Position numbers and translations under genes: made by a program
Notes under the pieces: generated by a model
Seen by the model: only the letters and a program-made list of their open reading frames with translations
What the model was told of the DNA's origin: nothing
The model's database searches: none
Part shown: positions 9,304-15,968 of the stretch, one piece after another
How the letters are laid out: every line of letters starts with the position of its first letter
How positions within the stretch are numbered: position 1 is the first letter of the stretch
IMG/VR virus record: IMGVR_UViG_3300023179_000601
Span: 1-20,886 of that record
Origin: a virus
Direction: 5' to 3' (one strand)
Length of the DNA stretch: 20,886 nt

Positions 9304-9878
9304 TGGCAACTGATATTTTTAAAAATATTAGAATAAAAAAGGGTGACGCAGAAAAATCTTATCAATGGTTTCAAAATCAAGTAAAGAATTTAACTAATAA
9401 TACCAATAGTGAATCTTTAATGAAAAATACTAAACAACTTGAAACCAATATTATTCCCGGAAATATGTATTTATTTTATTATGATCCAAAATTTAAAGAC
9501 AGCTTACCCTATTATGATAAATTTCCATTAGCGTTACCTTTTAGAACTGTAAAAAATGGTTTTTATGGTATTAATCTTCATTATATGCCATATATGATAC
9601 GATTTAGATTACTTGAAAAACTTACAGAATATACAACGGATAATAATCTAAATGATGATACTAGAATAAAAATATCTTGGAATTTATTACTTACATTTTC
9701 AAGATACGCTCCAATACAAGGAAGTGTGAAACATTATCTATTAAATCATGTTAAATCTAGGTTCTTGAAAATAAATTATCCAGATTGGTTAACAGCATCA
9801 CAACTGCCAATAGAACAGTTTGAAGGTGCTAATAAATCTTTTGTTTGGAAAGAAGCAAGAAAAATATCAGGACAATAA
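9303..9878 (+). CDS. Structural protein, probable gp2-like DNA end protector/head-tail protein
   Basis: This 191-residue protein holds the pattern IIPGNMYLFYYDPKFKDSLP, then YYDKFPLALPF, GFYGINLHYMPYMIRFRLLE and, near the C-terminus, WLTASQLPIEQFEGANKSFVW. I recall this pattern as widely conserved in T4-like marine phages, often labelled DNA end protector gp2, but I cannot confirm that from T4 gp2 itself, which is longer (274). Its place right after gp4 fits, since gp2 and gp4 act together in head completion and are neighbours in T4. The start overlaps the gp4 stop, and the next gene starts directly after its stop. The structural role is inferred from neighbours. Confidence 0.5.
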   Translation: MATDIFKNIRIKKGDAEKSYQWFQNQVKNLTNNTNSESLMKNTKQLETNIIPGNMYLFYYDPKFKDSLPYYDKFPLALPFRTVKNGFYGINLHYMPYMIRFRLLEKLTEYTTDNNLNDDTRIKISWNLLLTFSRYAPIQGSVKHYLLNHVKSRFLKINYPDWLTASQLPIEQFEGANKSFVWKEARKISGQ

Positions 9879-10439
9879 ATGGCATCATCAATTCATAAAC
9901 TATCGGACTTTATATCATACGTTACATCATATGGTGTAGCAAGACCAACAAGATTCGAAGTAGTTATGGCTGCCCCTCAACGTTTATTTAGAAAATTGAA
10001 TTTAAATTATTTAACACTTGTATCACTGTATTGTGAAAATGCCAGTTTGCCTCAATTAAATCTTGGAATTATGCCGCAAAGAATATATGGACCAAATTAT
10101 CAAAATCCAATAAGTATAGATTATGGAGGTGAAGGTGTTACTTTATCCTTTTTAATGGACAGAGATTTCGATGTTAAAAAATTTTTTGAAGAATGGATTG
10201 GTACCATAGTGGATCCGGTAACATACAATTTATCTTATCTTAGAGATTCAGAAGGAGGATATGCAGCAGATATAACTATAAATCAATTAAATGAAGTTGA
10301 CGATATAGTTTATTCTATAAAGCTGATAGATGCCTTTCCAAGAAATATAGGAATTATGGATTTAAATGCTGCATCTTTAAATATGCCACAGAAGGTAAAT
10401 GTCACATTTGTTTATAGACGTTGGATAAAGTTAAAATAA
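9879..10439 (+). CDS. 54: Tail-tube initiator, gp54-like (gp19 tail-tube fold)
   Basis: This 186-residue protein belongs to the tail-tube fold shared by T4 gp19 and gp54. The stretch VTLSFLMDRDFDVKKFFEEW, then IGTIVDPVTYNLSYL, then YAADITINQLN, resembles T4 gp54 around ISFRMDSEACNYRAMQDWVN and QDPVTGLRALP. The end, LNMPQKVNVTFVYRRW, parallels gp54 ITTFDVTFAYRVM. It is shorter than T4 gp54 (320) because it lacks the long hydrophobic insert and tail, which makes it similar in size to gp19 (163). gp54 caps the hub with gp48 and starts tube polymerisation. A second gp19 copy is the main alternative. The start follows the preceding stop without a gap (TAAATGG). Confidence 0.65.
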   Translation: MASSIHKLSDFISYVTSYGVARPTRFEVVMAAPQRLFRKLNLNYLTLVSLYCENASLPQLNLGIMPQRIYGPNYQNPISIDYGGEGVTLSFLMDRDFDVKKFFEEWIGTIVDPVTYNLSYLRDSEGGYAADITINQLNEVDDIVYSIKLIDAFPRNIGIMDLNAASLNMPQKVNVTFVYRRWIKLK

Positions 10440-10451
10440 TAAAGGATTATT

Positions 10452-11147
10452 ATGGCATTGCCGATATTAGAAACACCTACATATGAACTAGAATTACCGT
10501 CTACCGGTAAAATAATTAAATACAGACCTTTTTTAGTTAAAGAATTTAAAATTTTATTAACTGCATTAGAATCGGAAGTAAGCGAAATTACCAGAATACT
10601 TCTAGATTTAATAGACAATTGTACATTCAACAAATTAAACGTAAATAAACTAGCACATTTTGATATAGAATTTATTTTTGTTAATCTAAGAGCTAAATCC
10701 ATTGGAGAATTGACGGATCTAAATTATAAATGTGATTGTGAATTTACAAATAATTTCAGTATAAATTTACTTGAAGCTAAAATAATAAAACCAGATGATT
10801 TCACAAATAGAATTATGATTACTAACGATGTTGGTGTTCAAATGAGGTATCCTAAATTTAATGAAATAATTAGTATCTATGAAAATTTAAAAACTGAAAA
10901 AGTAATTTCATTAATATGTGATTGTATTGAGAAAATATTTACTAAAGATGAAACATACAACACTGAAGATCAATCTAAGGAAGAGATAATAGGATTCTTA
11001 GAATCATTTAGTAAAAAACAATTTGAAAAACTTGAAAATTTCTTTTTAAATATGCCAAAGCTTGAAAATAGATTAAACCACATTTGTAAAAACTGTGGTA
11101 AAGAAAATACTATAGTGTTGGAGGGACTTCAAAATTTTTTCGTTTAA
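10452..11147 (+). CDS. 26: Baseplate hub assembly protein gp26 (T4_baseplate family), frame-0 product
   Basis: This 231-residue protein has the marks of the gp26 family found in marine T4-like phages: LPSTGKIIKYRPFLVKEFKI near residues 15-34, then LALLD-like helices and VQMRYPKFNEI near residue 133. Cysteine pairs (CDC near residue 95 and CKNCG near 214) could bind zinc. The family is needed for hub assembly but is not a major virion part. An AAGGA Shine-Dalgarno stands 8 bases upstream of ATG. The frame closes with TAA at 11145-11147, a few codons after a double -1 slippery site (11132-11141). A 294-residue fusion with the downstream -1 frame is predicted. This gp26/gp51 pair directly before the tape measure gene mirrors lambda G/GT. 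Confidence 0.82.
   Translation: MALPILETPTYELELPSTGKIIKYRPFLVKEFKILLTALESEVSEITRILLDLIDNCTFNKLNVNKLAHFDIEFIFVNLRAKSIGELTDLNYKCDCEFTNNFSINLLEAKIIKPDDFTNRIMITNDVGVQMRYPKFNEIISIYENLKTEKVISLICDCIEKIFTKDETYNTEDQSKEEIIGFLESFSKKQFEKLENFFLNMPKLENRLNHICKNCGKENTIVLEGLQNFFV
11132..11141 (+). promoter_or_regulatory. Double -1 ribosomal slippery site
   Basis: In the gp26 frame the bases read CAA AAT TTT TTC GTT TAA. They contain two overlapping ideal X XXY YYZ heptamers: A AAT TTT (11132-11138) and T TTT TTC (11135-11141). Slipping back by one base at either gives the same 294-residue fusion into the open -1 frame that ends at 11335. The frame-0 stop is 4 bases past the second heptamer. A branched RNA fold starts 2 bases after the site. 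Confidence 0.75.
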
Positions 11148-11335
11148 CTCTTTCTCATGAAAGTCTTGTAAATTATTACAAGTTAAATTTTGCATTAATA
11201 CATCATCATAAGTATAGTTTAACTGAAATAGAAAATATGTTACCATGGGAAAGAGAGATATATGTTAGTATGGTAGTAAATTATATACGAGAAGAAAACG
11301 AAAAAATTAAACTTAAACAAGCTGGGAGGCAATAA
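11138..11335 (+). CDS. 51: gp51-like -1 frame extension of gp26 (tail chaperone/hub catalyst)
   Basis: The -1 frame after the slippery site encodes about 65 residues: FRLTLSHESLVNYYKLNFAL, then IHHHKYSLTEIENMLPWERE, and a helical end to KLKQAGRQ, stopping at 11333-11335. The conserved-looking block NMLPWEREIYVSMVVNYIRE resembles gp51-type small proteins next to gp26 in marine T4-like phages. The -1 frame is closed upstream at about 11099 and has no ATG, GTG or TTG start before ATG at 11237, which would drop half of the domain. Expression by frameshift from gp26 is therefore the best reading. The stop overlaps the start of the next gene (TAATGG). The gp51 name follows position and my recollection; the reading frame is directly visible. 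Confidence 0.68.
   Translation, partial: FRLTLSHESLVNYYKLNFALIHHHKYSLTEIENMLPWEREIYVSMVVNYIREENEKIKLKQAGRQ
11143..11187 (+). promoter_or_regulatory. Branched RNA structure after the slippery site (candidate frameshift stimulator)
   Basis: The outer stem TTTAACT (11143-11149) pairs perfectly with AGTTAAA (11181-11187). Inside it lie hairpin CTTTC-TCAT-GAAAG (11150-11163) and hairpin CTTGTAA-ATTA-TTACAAG (11165-11182). The last hairpin shares A11181-G11182 with the outer stem, so one of the two loses two pairs. All stems are exact complements. The fold begins 4 bases after the first heptamer. Confidence 0.55.
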
Positions 11336-12795
11336 TGGCCTTAGATAGTATCTTAGAAAATGATCAAAAAAATGAAATAGTCACTGATAATCTAATGAGA
11401 TATTTTTCCAGAGAAAATACATTAGACGGTAAAATACAATTAAAAATATTCAATGAATTAAATTCAATTAAAAAATTATTTGAAAAAATATTTTCTTTAA
11501 ACAATCGAGAAAATAGTTATAAAGAAAGTAATAGAATTGATAATAGTAAAATAAAATCAAATAAAAATATACTAAGTCAAAATAATGAAATTCTTGAGAT
11601 CAATAATCCCGATACGTCTAATAATGAAAAAGATAATTTGATTACAAGTTTAATAGAAATTTTATCTAATTTGAAAAAAAATGAAAAATTAAAGGAAAAT
11701 AAAGAAAGAACTTTAGTTAATGATATAAAAGAGATAATGCAAGGTACAATAGATCCATTTAGGGATGTGTATTCATATCTTATAGGTAGTAAAGAGTCTA
11801 CTTCTAATGATAATTCTATTGCCAATTTATCGAAATATACTGACAGTAGAAAAACTTTATCTCAAGCATCCGGTATTGAACCGGGTGCAGAAACTCAAAG
11901 ACAAAGAGAACGAGAACTACTAGCAGAAGCAATTGCAGAGAAATTAGCAGATCTTTTAGGTTCTATGCCGAATACAGACATAAATTTACCCGGAGATATA
12001 GATAAACCGGGGGGATCAAAAAAAGGTAATACGAAAAAATCACCAAGAATTTCAGGATCAGGTGCTAGGTTATTCGGACTGGGAGCTGCAGCTGCAACCG
12101 CAGGTTTTGGATTATCTGTATATGAAGTAATGGAAATAGAAAAAAGTAATAGACAACGAATTGCATCTGGTGATATTTCTTCACAAGAAGCTTCGTCACC
12201 AATTGGCAGAGCTACTATTGAAAATATTACAGAAAGTGAGGCAAGAGGAAAAAATGTAAGAGATGCGATTAAACAAATAAGTCCAGCTTATGCTAGAGAA
12301 CTTATCCAAACGGGAAATGAAAATTTAGTGAAAGAAGAAACTGGTGCAGATAGTATAGAGAGCCTACAGAAAGCTCTTTCTAAATATGAAGAATACCAAC
12401 AATTACCTGCTGCCGACAGACAAGAATATAATGATAAATATGGTGTACCTAAAGGTGTAATGAGTTTTTATTCACCAAGAGATTTAGTGCCGAAGCAAGT
12501 TGATCCTAATGTATCTAGAATAGGTGCTATGCTTGATAAAGCTAGCGGCAAATCTAGAATTCCTTTAGATGTACAAAGTCAAAACAATTCTGGAACAGAA
12601 TTACAACTTTATTCTGATACTAACAAAGAACTTTCTTCAGTAAATAATATGGGAGTAAAACCAATAGTAAGTTCTTTAGTAAACAATAACTTGATATCTG
12701 ATACTAAAAATACTTATATACCGTCTGGAGCATCAGCAACTAATTCTAATCATACAGTAACAGAATATGTAAAAAGTGTCTCAAAATACATTTAA
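11335..12795 (+). CDS. Probable tail tape measure protein (gp29 position)
   Basis: This 486-residue protein has the make-up of a tape measure protein. The N-terminal 180 residues are highly charged and helical (LQIKLKIFNELNSIKKLFEK-type heptads). The segment ETQRQRERELLAEAIAEKLA lies near residue 185-205. A glycine- and alanine-rich hydrophobic stretch, ARLFGLGAAAATAGFGLSVY (about 244-263), resembles the membrane-active segments of such proteins. Two more helical blocks and a polar tail follow. A strong Shine-Dalgarno GGGAGG stands 5 bases before the ATG. It comes right after the gp26/gp51 frameshift pair, the usual place for the tape measure in long-tailed phages. T4 gp29 has 590 residues. 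At about 0.15 nm per residue, this length would set a tail near 73 nm. I see no direct gp29 motif, so the call rests on composition and position. The terminator starts within its last codons. Confidence 0.6.
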   Translation: MALDSILENDQKNEIVTDNLMRYFSRENTLDGKIQLKIFNELNSIKKLFEKIFSLNNRENSYKESNRIDNSKIKSNKNILSQNNEILEINNPDTSNNEKDNLITSLIEILSNLKKNEKLKENKERTLVNDIKEIMQGTIDPFRDVYSYLIGSKESTSNDNSIANLSKYTDSRKTLSQASGIEPGAETQRQRERELLAEAIAEKLADLLGSMPNTDINLPGDIDKPGGSKKGNTKKSPRISGSGARLFGLGAAAATAGFGLSVYEVMEIEKSNRQRIASGDISSQEASSPIGRATIENITESEARGKNVRDAIKQISPAYARELIQTGNENLVKEETGADSIESLQKALSKYEEYQQLPAADRQEYNDKYGVPKGVMSFYSPRDLVPKQVDPNVSRIGAMLDKASGKSRIPLDVQSQNNSGTELQLYSDTNKELSSVNNMGVKPIVSSLVNNNLISDTKNTYIPSGASATNSNHTVTEYVKSVSKYI

Positions 12796-12820
12796 AAAGG
12801 GAGTCTAGCTCCCTTTTTTT
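12794..12820. terminator. Bidirectional rho-independent terminator
   Basis: Stem GGGAG (12799-12803) pairs with CTCCC (12809-12813) across the loop TCTAG. It is flanked by five A bases on the left and seven T bases on the right, so it ends in a U-run on both strands. It separates the converging rightward structural operon and the leftward gp32 operon and overlaps the stop of the exported protein gene. Confidence 0.9.
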
Positions 12821-13070
12821 ATTTCTTGGTTAAATCAGCAGATTTCTTGGTGTCATCTACAGGTTTGCCATCTTTGCCAATTGGTTTAACCTTTGGTTTA
12901 TCAGATTTGGAAGAATCCTTTTTTTCCTCAGCTTTCGGGGATTCTTTTTTCGCCTCTGATTTAGCTGTAGTTTTAACAGAATCCTTTTTAGAATCTTCTT
13001 TCTTTGCATCTGCTGCATATGCCCCTGCAGCCATTCCAATTGCTGCGAATAATGCAATAAAATATTTCAT
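12819..13070 (-). CDS. Small exported lysine-rich protein
   Basis: The 83-residue product starts with a clear Sec signal peptide: MKYF, a hydrophobic core IALFAAIGMAAGA, and a cleavage site after AYA (about residue 19). The mature 64 residues contain 21 lysines plus many D, E and S, in repeats such as KKEDS and KKDS, and no cysteine. The part near KVKPIGKDGKPVDDTKK looks disordered. It would be exported to the periplasm. The ATG is 2 bases after the gp32 stop, and the Shine-Dalgarno GAGG lies inside the last gp32 codons, so it is made together with gp32. I do not recognise a family. The length and clean signal peptide argue that it is a real gene; function is unknown. Confidence 0.7.
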   Translation of the reverse strand: MKYFIALFAAIGMAAGAYAADAKKEDSKKDSVKTTAKSEAKKESPKAEEKKDSSKSDKPKVKPIGKDGKPVDDTKKSADLTKK

Positions 13071-13072
13071 AA

Positions 13073-13999
13073 TTAGTCCTCGTTTGCTAGTTTTGAGAAA
13101 TACGATAACGATTCCTCATCGTTGTCAAAATCTATCTCTTTTGCAGAAACTGCTTTAGAAGTAGATGCCTTGGTAATTACTTGTGCTTTAGGTGCAGTCT
13201 CGAGAACAGTATCCTCATCAAGAAATGCATCCTCAGCGCGTTTTGTAGCAGCTGTTCCAGATAATACCATTTGTAATTTTTTCTTCAACTCATCATAGGA
13301 TTTGAAATGCTTAGAATCTAAAAATTGAATAAGCGAATGCTCTGAATTCCAAATTTTTTCTAATTTTTCTAAATCTTCCGTAACAGGCGAAGGCCTTTCA
13401 AATTCAGATTTATCATAATTACGATAACCCTCGACATTACGAATCTTCAACTTAAAGTTTGCTCCTGTATCGAAATCGAAAGGATTGACAGGTTTTTCAT
13501 CTTCAAATTGCGGTTCAGTTAAATCTTTAATCTTATCAAAAATCTTTTTTCCATACTTGTAAAGAAAAATCTTGCCCTCATTTTCCGGATGAGCAGGATC
13601 TTTAATCACTAGAATATTTGAAATATAAGTTAATTTTCGCTTCTGTCTACGAGCAATTTCTTTATTTGCCTCGGAACCAGAATTCCACAATTCGCTATTA
13701 AGTTCAGATACCGGATCATTTTTGCCGATAGTTGTTAGTGAATTTTCAATATACCATTTGCCCCCGGGACCCTGAAAACCATGATTCCAAATACGAACAA
13801 AGGGTAGATCTTCATTAATAGGCGCCGGCAAAAATCGAATAACAGCATAACCATTACCGGATTTATCTACTTCGGGTTGCCAAAAACGATCATCTGCTTT
13901 TGAATCAGATTGAGGATTAGCGATTTTTTCAACCTCTTTCATAAGAGTTTCAAAACCACCACGAGATTTGCGAAGATCTGCTAAAGATGTAAATGCCAT
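13073..13999 (-). CDS. 32: Single-stranded DNA-binding protein gp32
   Basis: The 308-residue protein matches T4 gp32 (301). The N-terminal B domain (MAFTSLADLRKSRGGFETLM) drives cooperative binding. The core contains RFWQPEVDKSGNGYAVIRFL, then WNHGFQGPGGKWYIENSLTT, RRQKRKLTYISNILVIKD, and KIFLYKYGKKIFDKI. The C-terminus is acidic (DFDNDEESLSYFSKLANED), as needed to contact replication partners. The zinc site of T4 (H64, C77, C87, C90) is mostly gone: H73 remains, but the cysteine positions read S87 and a DPVSE stretch. It coats ssDNA in replication, recombination and repair. A GGAGCAAT leader gives a Shine-Dalgarno 6 bases before ATG. The gp33-gp59-gp32 order is as in T4, with two small genes in between. 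Confidence 0.95.
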   Translation of the reverse strand: MAFTSLADLRKSRGGFETLMKEVEKIANPQSDSKADDRFWQPEVDKSGNGYAVIRFLPAPINEDLPFVRIWNHGFQGPGGKWYIENSLTTIGKNDPVSELNSELWNSGSEANKEIARRQKRKLTYISNILVIKDPAHPENEGKIFLYKYGKKIFDKIKDLTEPQFEDEKPVNPFDFDTGANFKLKIRNVEGYRNYDKSEFERPSPVTEDLEKLEKIWNSEHSLIQFLDSKHFKSYDELKKKLQMVLSGTAATKRAEDAFLDEDTVLETAPKAQVITKASTSKAVSAKEIDFDNDEESLSYFSKLANED

Positions 14000-14030
14000 T
14001 TATTGCTCCATATATGCGTTGTATAAAGTA

Positions 14031-14216
14031 TTAACGTCGTTTGATTTTAGTATTGAAAGCATAATCTAAATATTCATCAAACGTATCATCTTGCTCCTGT
14101 GATGATACATAATTATATATTATTTTTCTGTGCTTGTCAAGCTTATTTTTATTCTTTTCTATTCGATGTATCTTTTTTTCTTTATCAAAAGATTCAAATG
14201 TTTTAGTCTTACTCAT
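14031..14216 (-). CDS. Small charged protein of unknown function
   Basis: The 61-residue product (MSKTKTFESFDKEKKIHRIE onward) is rich in lysine, then has an acidic patch EQDDTFDEYLDYAF and ends KIKRR. An AGGAGAA sequence lies 9 bases upstream of ATG, a good ribosome site. It lies between the coiled-coil gene and gp32, within a replication cluster. I recognise no family. The real ribosome site and coding-like neighbours support it. Confidence 0.6.
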   Translation of the reverse strand: MSKTKTFESFDKEKKIHRIEKNKNKLDKHRKIIYNYVSSQEQDDTFDEYLDYAFNTKIKRR

Positions 14217-14233
14217 TTTAAAAAATCATTCTC

Positions 14234-14446
14234 CTATTCTTCCTGATTATTTACCACAATGTAGGGCCATTGAGAAACTCTTTTAGTTAATTCCATTTGA
14301 TTATGTGCAAGTTTAGCAAGATATCTGTGCGTATCTCTAATATTTTCAGATATTTCTTCTAAATTACTCAACATAATAGCAATCTGCATTTCCAAATCTT
14401 TTATTCGTTTTTTAACAACTGTCAAATCTTCTTCTAAAGATTCCAT
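14234..14446 (-). CDS. Small coiled-coil protein of unknown function
   Basis: The 70-residue product has regular heptads across residues 3-60 (VVKKRIKDLEMQIAIMLSNL, then EEISENIRDTHRYLAKLAHN), so a parallel coiled coil is likely, ending in WPYIVVNNQEE. Its start lies 35 bases inside the end of gp59, giving coupled translation with the helicase loader. The context suggests a small partner of the replication machinery, but no known T4 gene matches it. Confidence 0.65.
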   Translation of the reverse strand: MESLEEDLTVVKKRIKDLEMQIAIMLSNLEEISENIRDTHRYLAKLAHNQMELTKRVSQWPYIVVNNQEE

Positions 14447-15023
14447 CGTATTTATCCATATCTATTTTAAGAAAGGGTTTATATTTTTTTACTAATCTTT
14501 TTATATCTGGCCAGACAATAGTATCATTGGTTTCTAAATCAAATTTATCTATTATGTTATACAATTTATCAAGAATAACTAATGTTTCTATAGATATAGT
14601 TTTTCTAAGATATGCTTTAATTATATATGGATGAGAATTTTTAGAAGATTGCAATAATATATTTTTTTGTAAACTATTTTCTTCAATATCTAATTCAATG
14701 TTATCCAAATCTTTTTTGAAGGTATATGATAGTCCTTCAATTCTTTTTTTCCAATCAAGATATCTATCGCGAGATTCATTGTCAAACACTCCACCCCATC
14801 TATCTCCCGATACAAAATTAGCTATTAAAAAATTTGTAATTTCTTCATTAGAATATTTTTTAGCTATTTTGTTGATAGCAAATAAATCTGTTCTTTTAGC
14901 AAATGCTTGTCTAGATGCTCTTATTTTTCCTTTTTGTTCAATTACATCATACTTATCTGTTGTAAAATGAAGCTTTAATGCCATATAATATTTGTATACT
15001 TGAAAGGCATCCATTGTTATCAT
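14412..15023 (-). CDS. 59: DNA helicase loader gp59
   Basis: The 203-residue protein resembles T4 gp59 (217) along its length. VYKYYMALKLHFTTDKYDVI corresponds to T4 VYKLYLMIKQHMNGKYDVI, and KRTDLFAINKIAKKYSNEEI to RRDKYFFQKLSEKYKLKEL. The block LIANFVSGDRWGGVF matches ISNLVANQDAWIG. The C-terminal DKLYNIIDKFDLETNDTIVW matches DSFLNIIDKHDEQTDNLVW. gp59 loads the gp41 helicase onto gp32-coated DNA at forks and blocks early leading-strand synthesis. The start overlaps the gp33 stop (ATGA); an alternative start three codons later (ATG of MDAF) is possible. Positions among gp33 and gp32 agree with T4. Confidence 0.93.
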   Translation of the reverse strand: MITMDAFQVYKYYMALKLHFTTDKYDVIEQKGKIRASRQAFAKRTDLFAINKIAKKYSNEEITNFLIANFVSGDRWGGVFDNESRDRYLDWKKRIEGLSYTFKKDLDNIELDIEENSLQKNILLQSSKNSHPYIIKAYLRKTISIETLVILDKLYNIIDKFDLETNDTIVWPDIKRLVKKYKPFLKIDMDKYDGIFRRRFDSC

Positions 15024-15286
15024 AAAGGTAGTTTTCCCCTTTTCTTTTTTAAGTAGTTTTGTTCTTCAGCCTCAATTTGAATTTTATCTTTAAGAGGTTG
15101 ATTAATTAATTTGGAAATGGATTCCACATCAATATCTATTTCATTACAATATTGAATAACTGCATCCATATAAGATATCTTTTCTTTATGTACTTTTTCT
15201 TCTATATATAAAGAAAATTCATTAGATGATCTAAATCTTTTAGTAATTACCATTGAATCAGTTAATTCTTTTTTAAGTTCTTTCAT
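15020..15286 (-). CDS. 33: Late transcription coactivator gp33
   Basis: The 88-residue product is shorter than T4 gp33 (112) but fits the small gp33 proteins of marine T4-like phages. Its core is FSLYIEEKVHKEKISYMDAV, then IQYCNEIDIDVESISKLINQ and EEQNYLKKKRGKLPL. gp33 binds the beta flap of RNA polymerase and links it to the sliding clamp (gp45), allowing strong late transcription. It lies next to gp59 as in T4. Its start sits 14 bases inside the bilin reductase gene, so bilin genes and a key transcription factor share one coupled message. Confidence is limited by the small size. Confidence 0.8.
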   Translation of the reverse strand: MKELKKELTDSMVITKRFRSSNEFSLYIEEKVHKEKISYMDAVIQYCNEIDIDVESISKLINQPLKDKIQIEAEEQNYLKKKRGKLPL

Positions 15287-15968
15287 TAAAGTTTCTTTTT
15301 TGAGGAAATAAAATATTATTCATATATTCTTGAAATAAATCCTTGTTAACACCTAAACCAATCATCATCTGCGGAGTACGAGGATTTTGCTTTTGATAAT
15401 AGCAATATCTATCATGAGATTCTGAATAATCGTTTTCTGATTCTCGTTTTTGCCCTACATTTGCAACATAATAATTTAATGTATTATAATATAATTCGGA
15501 TGCTTTTTCAAATTCTATTTTATCCAAATTACCTGCAGCTATCATGTTTTCTGAAAAGATTTGTTTTGCCCAAGCAGGTAGTTCTCTTGGTTTATTGGGA
15601 TAGTATGAAGATGAAATATTTTTAAAAGTATCTAACATCTCATGATTTTTATTGCCTGCAACTGAGTAATCATGAAAAAGACCAGTAATTTTTTCTTTAC
15701 CGGCCACGATATCAAAACCAAAAATAGGTGATGAATCATTATAATGAGGAAAAATACAAAAGTGCATTATCCATATTTTTTTGTTTTGTCTGGCATCAAC
15801 TATTTCTACATGTGCTCTTCGAAATTTATTAGATTCAAACACAAAATTTTCCCAGTTAAAATCATAACTAGAATGATCAAGGGTATATGGGACTAAGTCA
15901 GAATTTCTAAGCAATAATCCAATAGTATAGTTAGCCAAATGCTCGGCTCTGTCCCAAATATTAATCAT
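15273..15968 (-). CDS. pcyX: Ferredoxin-dependent bilin reductase, PcyX/PcyA-like
   Basis: The 231-residue protein belongs to the ferredoxin-dependent bilin reductase family. The core reads FRRAHVEIVDARQNKKIWIM, then HFCIFPHYNDSSPIFGFDIV and AGKEKITGLFHDYS, with the C-terminal DRYCYYQKQNPRTPQ helix. E55 matches the PcyA E76 position; H69 and D86 are 17 residues apart, the same spacing as PcyA H88 and D105. PebS of cyanophages lacks the histidine, so a PcyA/PcyX-type mechanism is favoured. It would reduce biliverdin IXalpha, with electrons from host ferredoxin, to phycocyanobilin or phycoerythrobilin. Phage PcyX proteins described from marine metagenomes make phycoerythrobilin and were traced to non-cyanophages. 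The start overlaps the heme oxygenase stop by 8 bases, giving a two-step heme-to-bilin unit. No ferredoxin gene is seen in the window. Product identity cannot be read from sequence. Confidence 0.85.
   Translation of the reverse strand: MINIWDRAEHLANYTIGLLLRNSDLVPYTLDHSSYDFNWENFVFESNKFRRAHVEIVDARQNKKIWIMHFCIFPHYNDSSPIFGFDIVAGKEKITGLFHDYSVAGNKNHEMLDTFKNISSSYYPNKPRELPAWAKQIFSENMIAAGNLDKIEFEKASELYYNTLNYYVANVGQKRESENDYSESHDRYCYYQKQNPRTPQMMIGLGVNKDLFQEYMNNILFPQKRNFNERT

Noticed and set aside
9879-10439. Main tail-tube protein gp19
   Set aside because: The size fits, but the VDPVT and C-terminal pattern resemble gp54 more. I kept gp19 as an alternative.
12826-13158. Open frame on the plus strand across the exported protein and gp32
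   Set aside because: It mirrors the low-complexity lysine stretch of the minus-strand gene; the minus strand has a signal peptide and a ribosome site.
15273-15968. PebS as the identity of the bilin reductase
   Set aside because: The histidine at the PcyA H88 position is kept (H69) and the H-D spacing matches PcyA, so PcyX/PcyA fits better.
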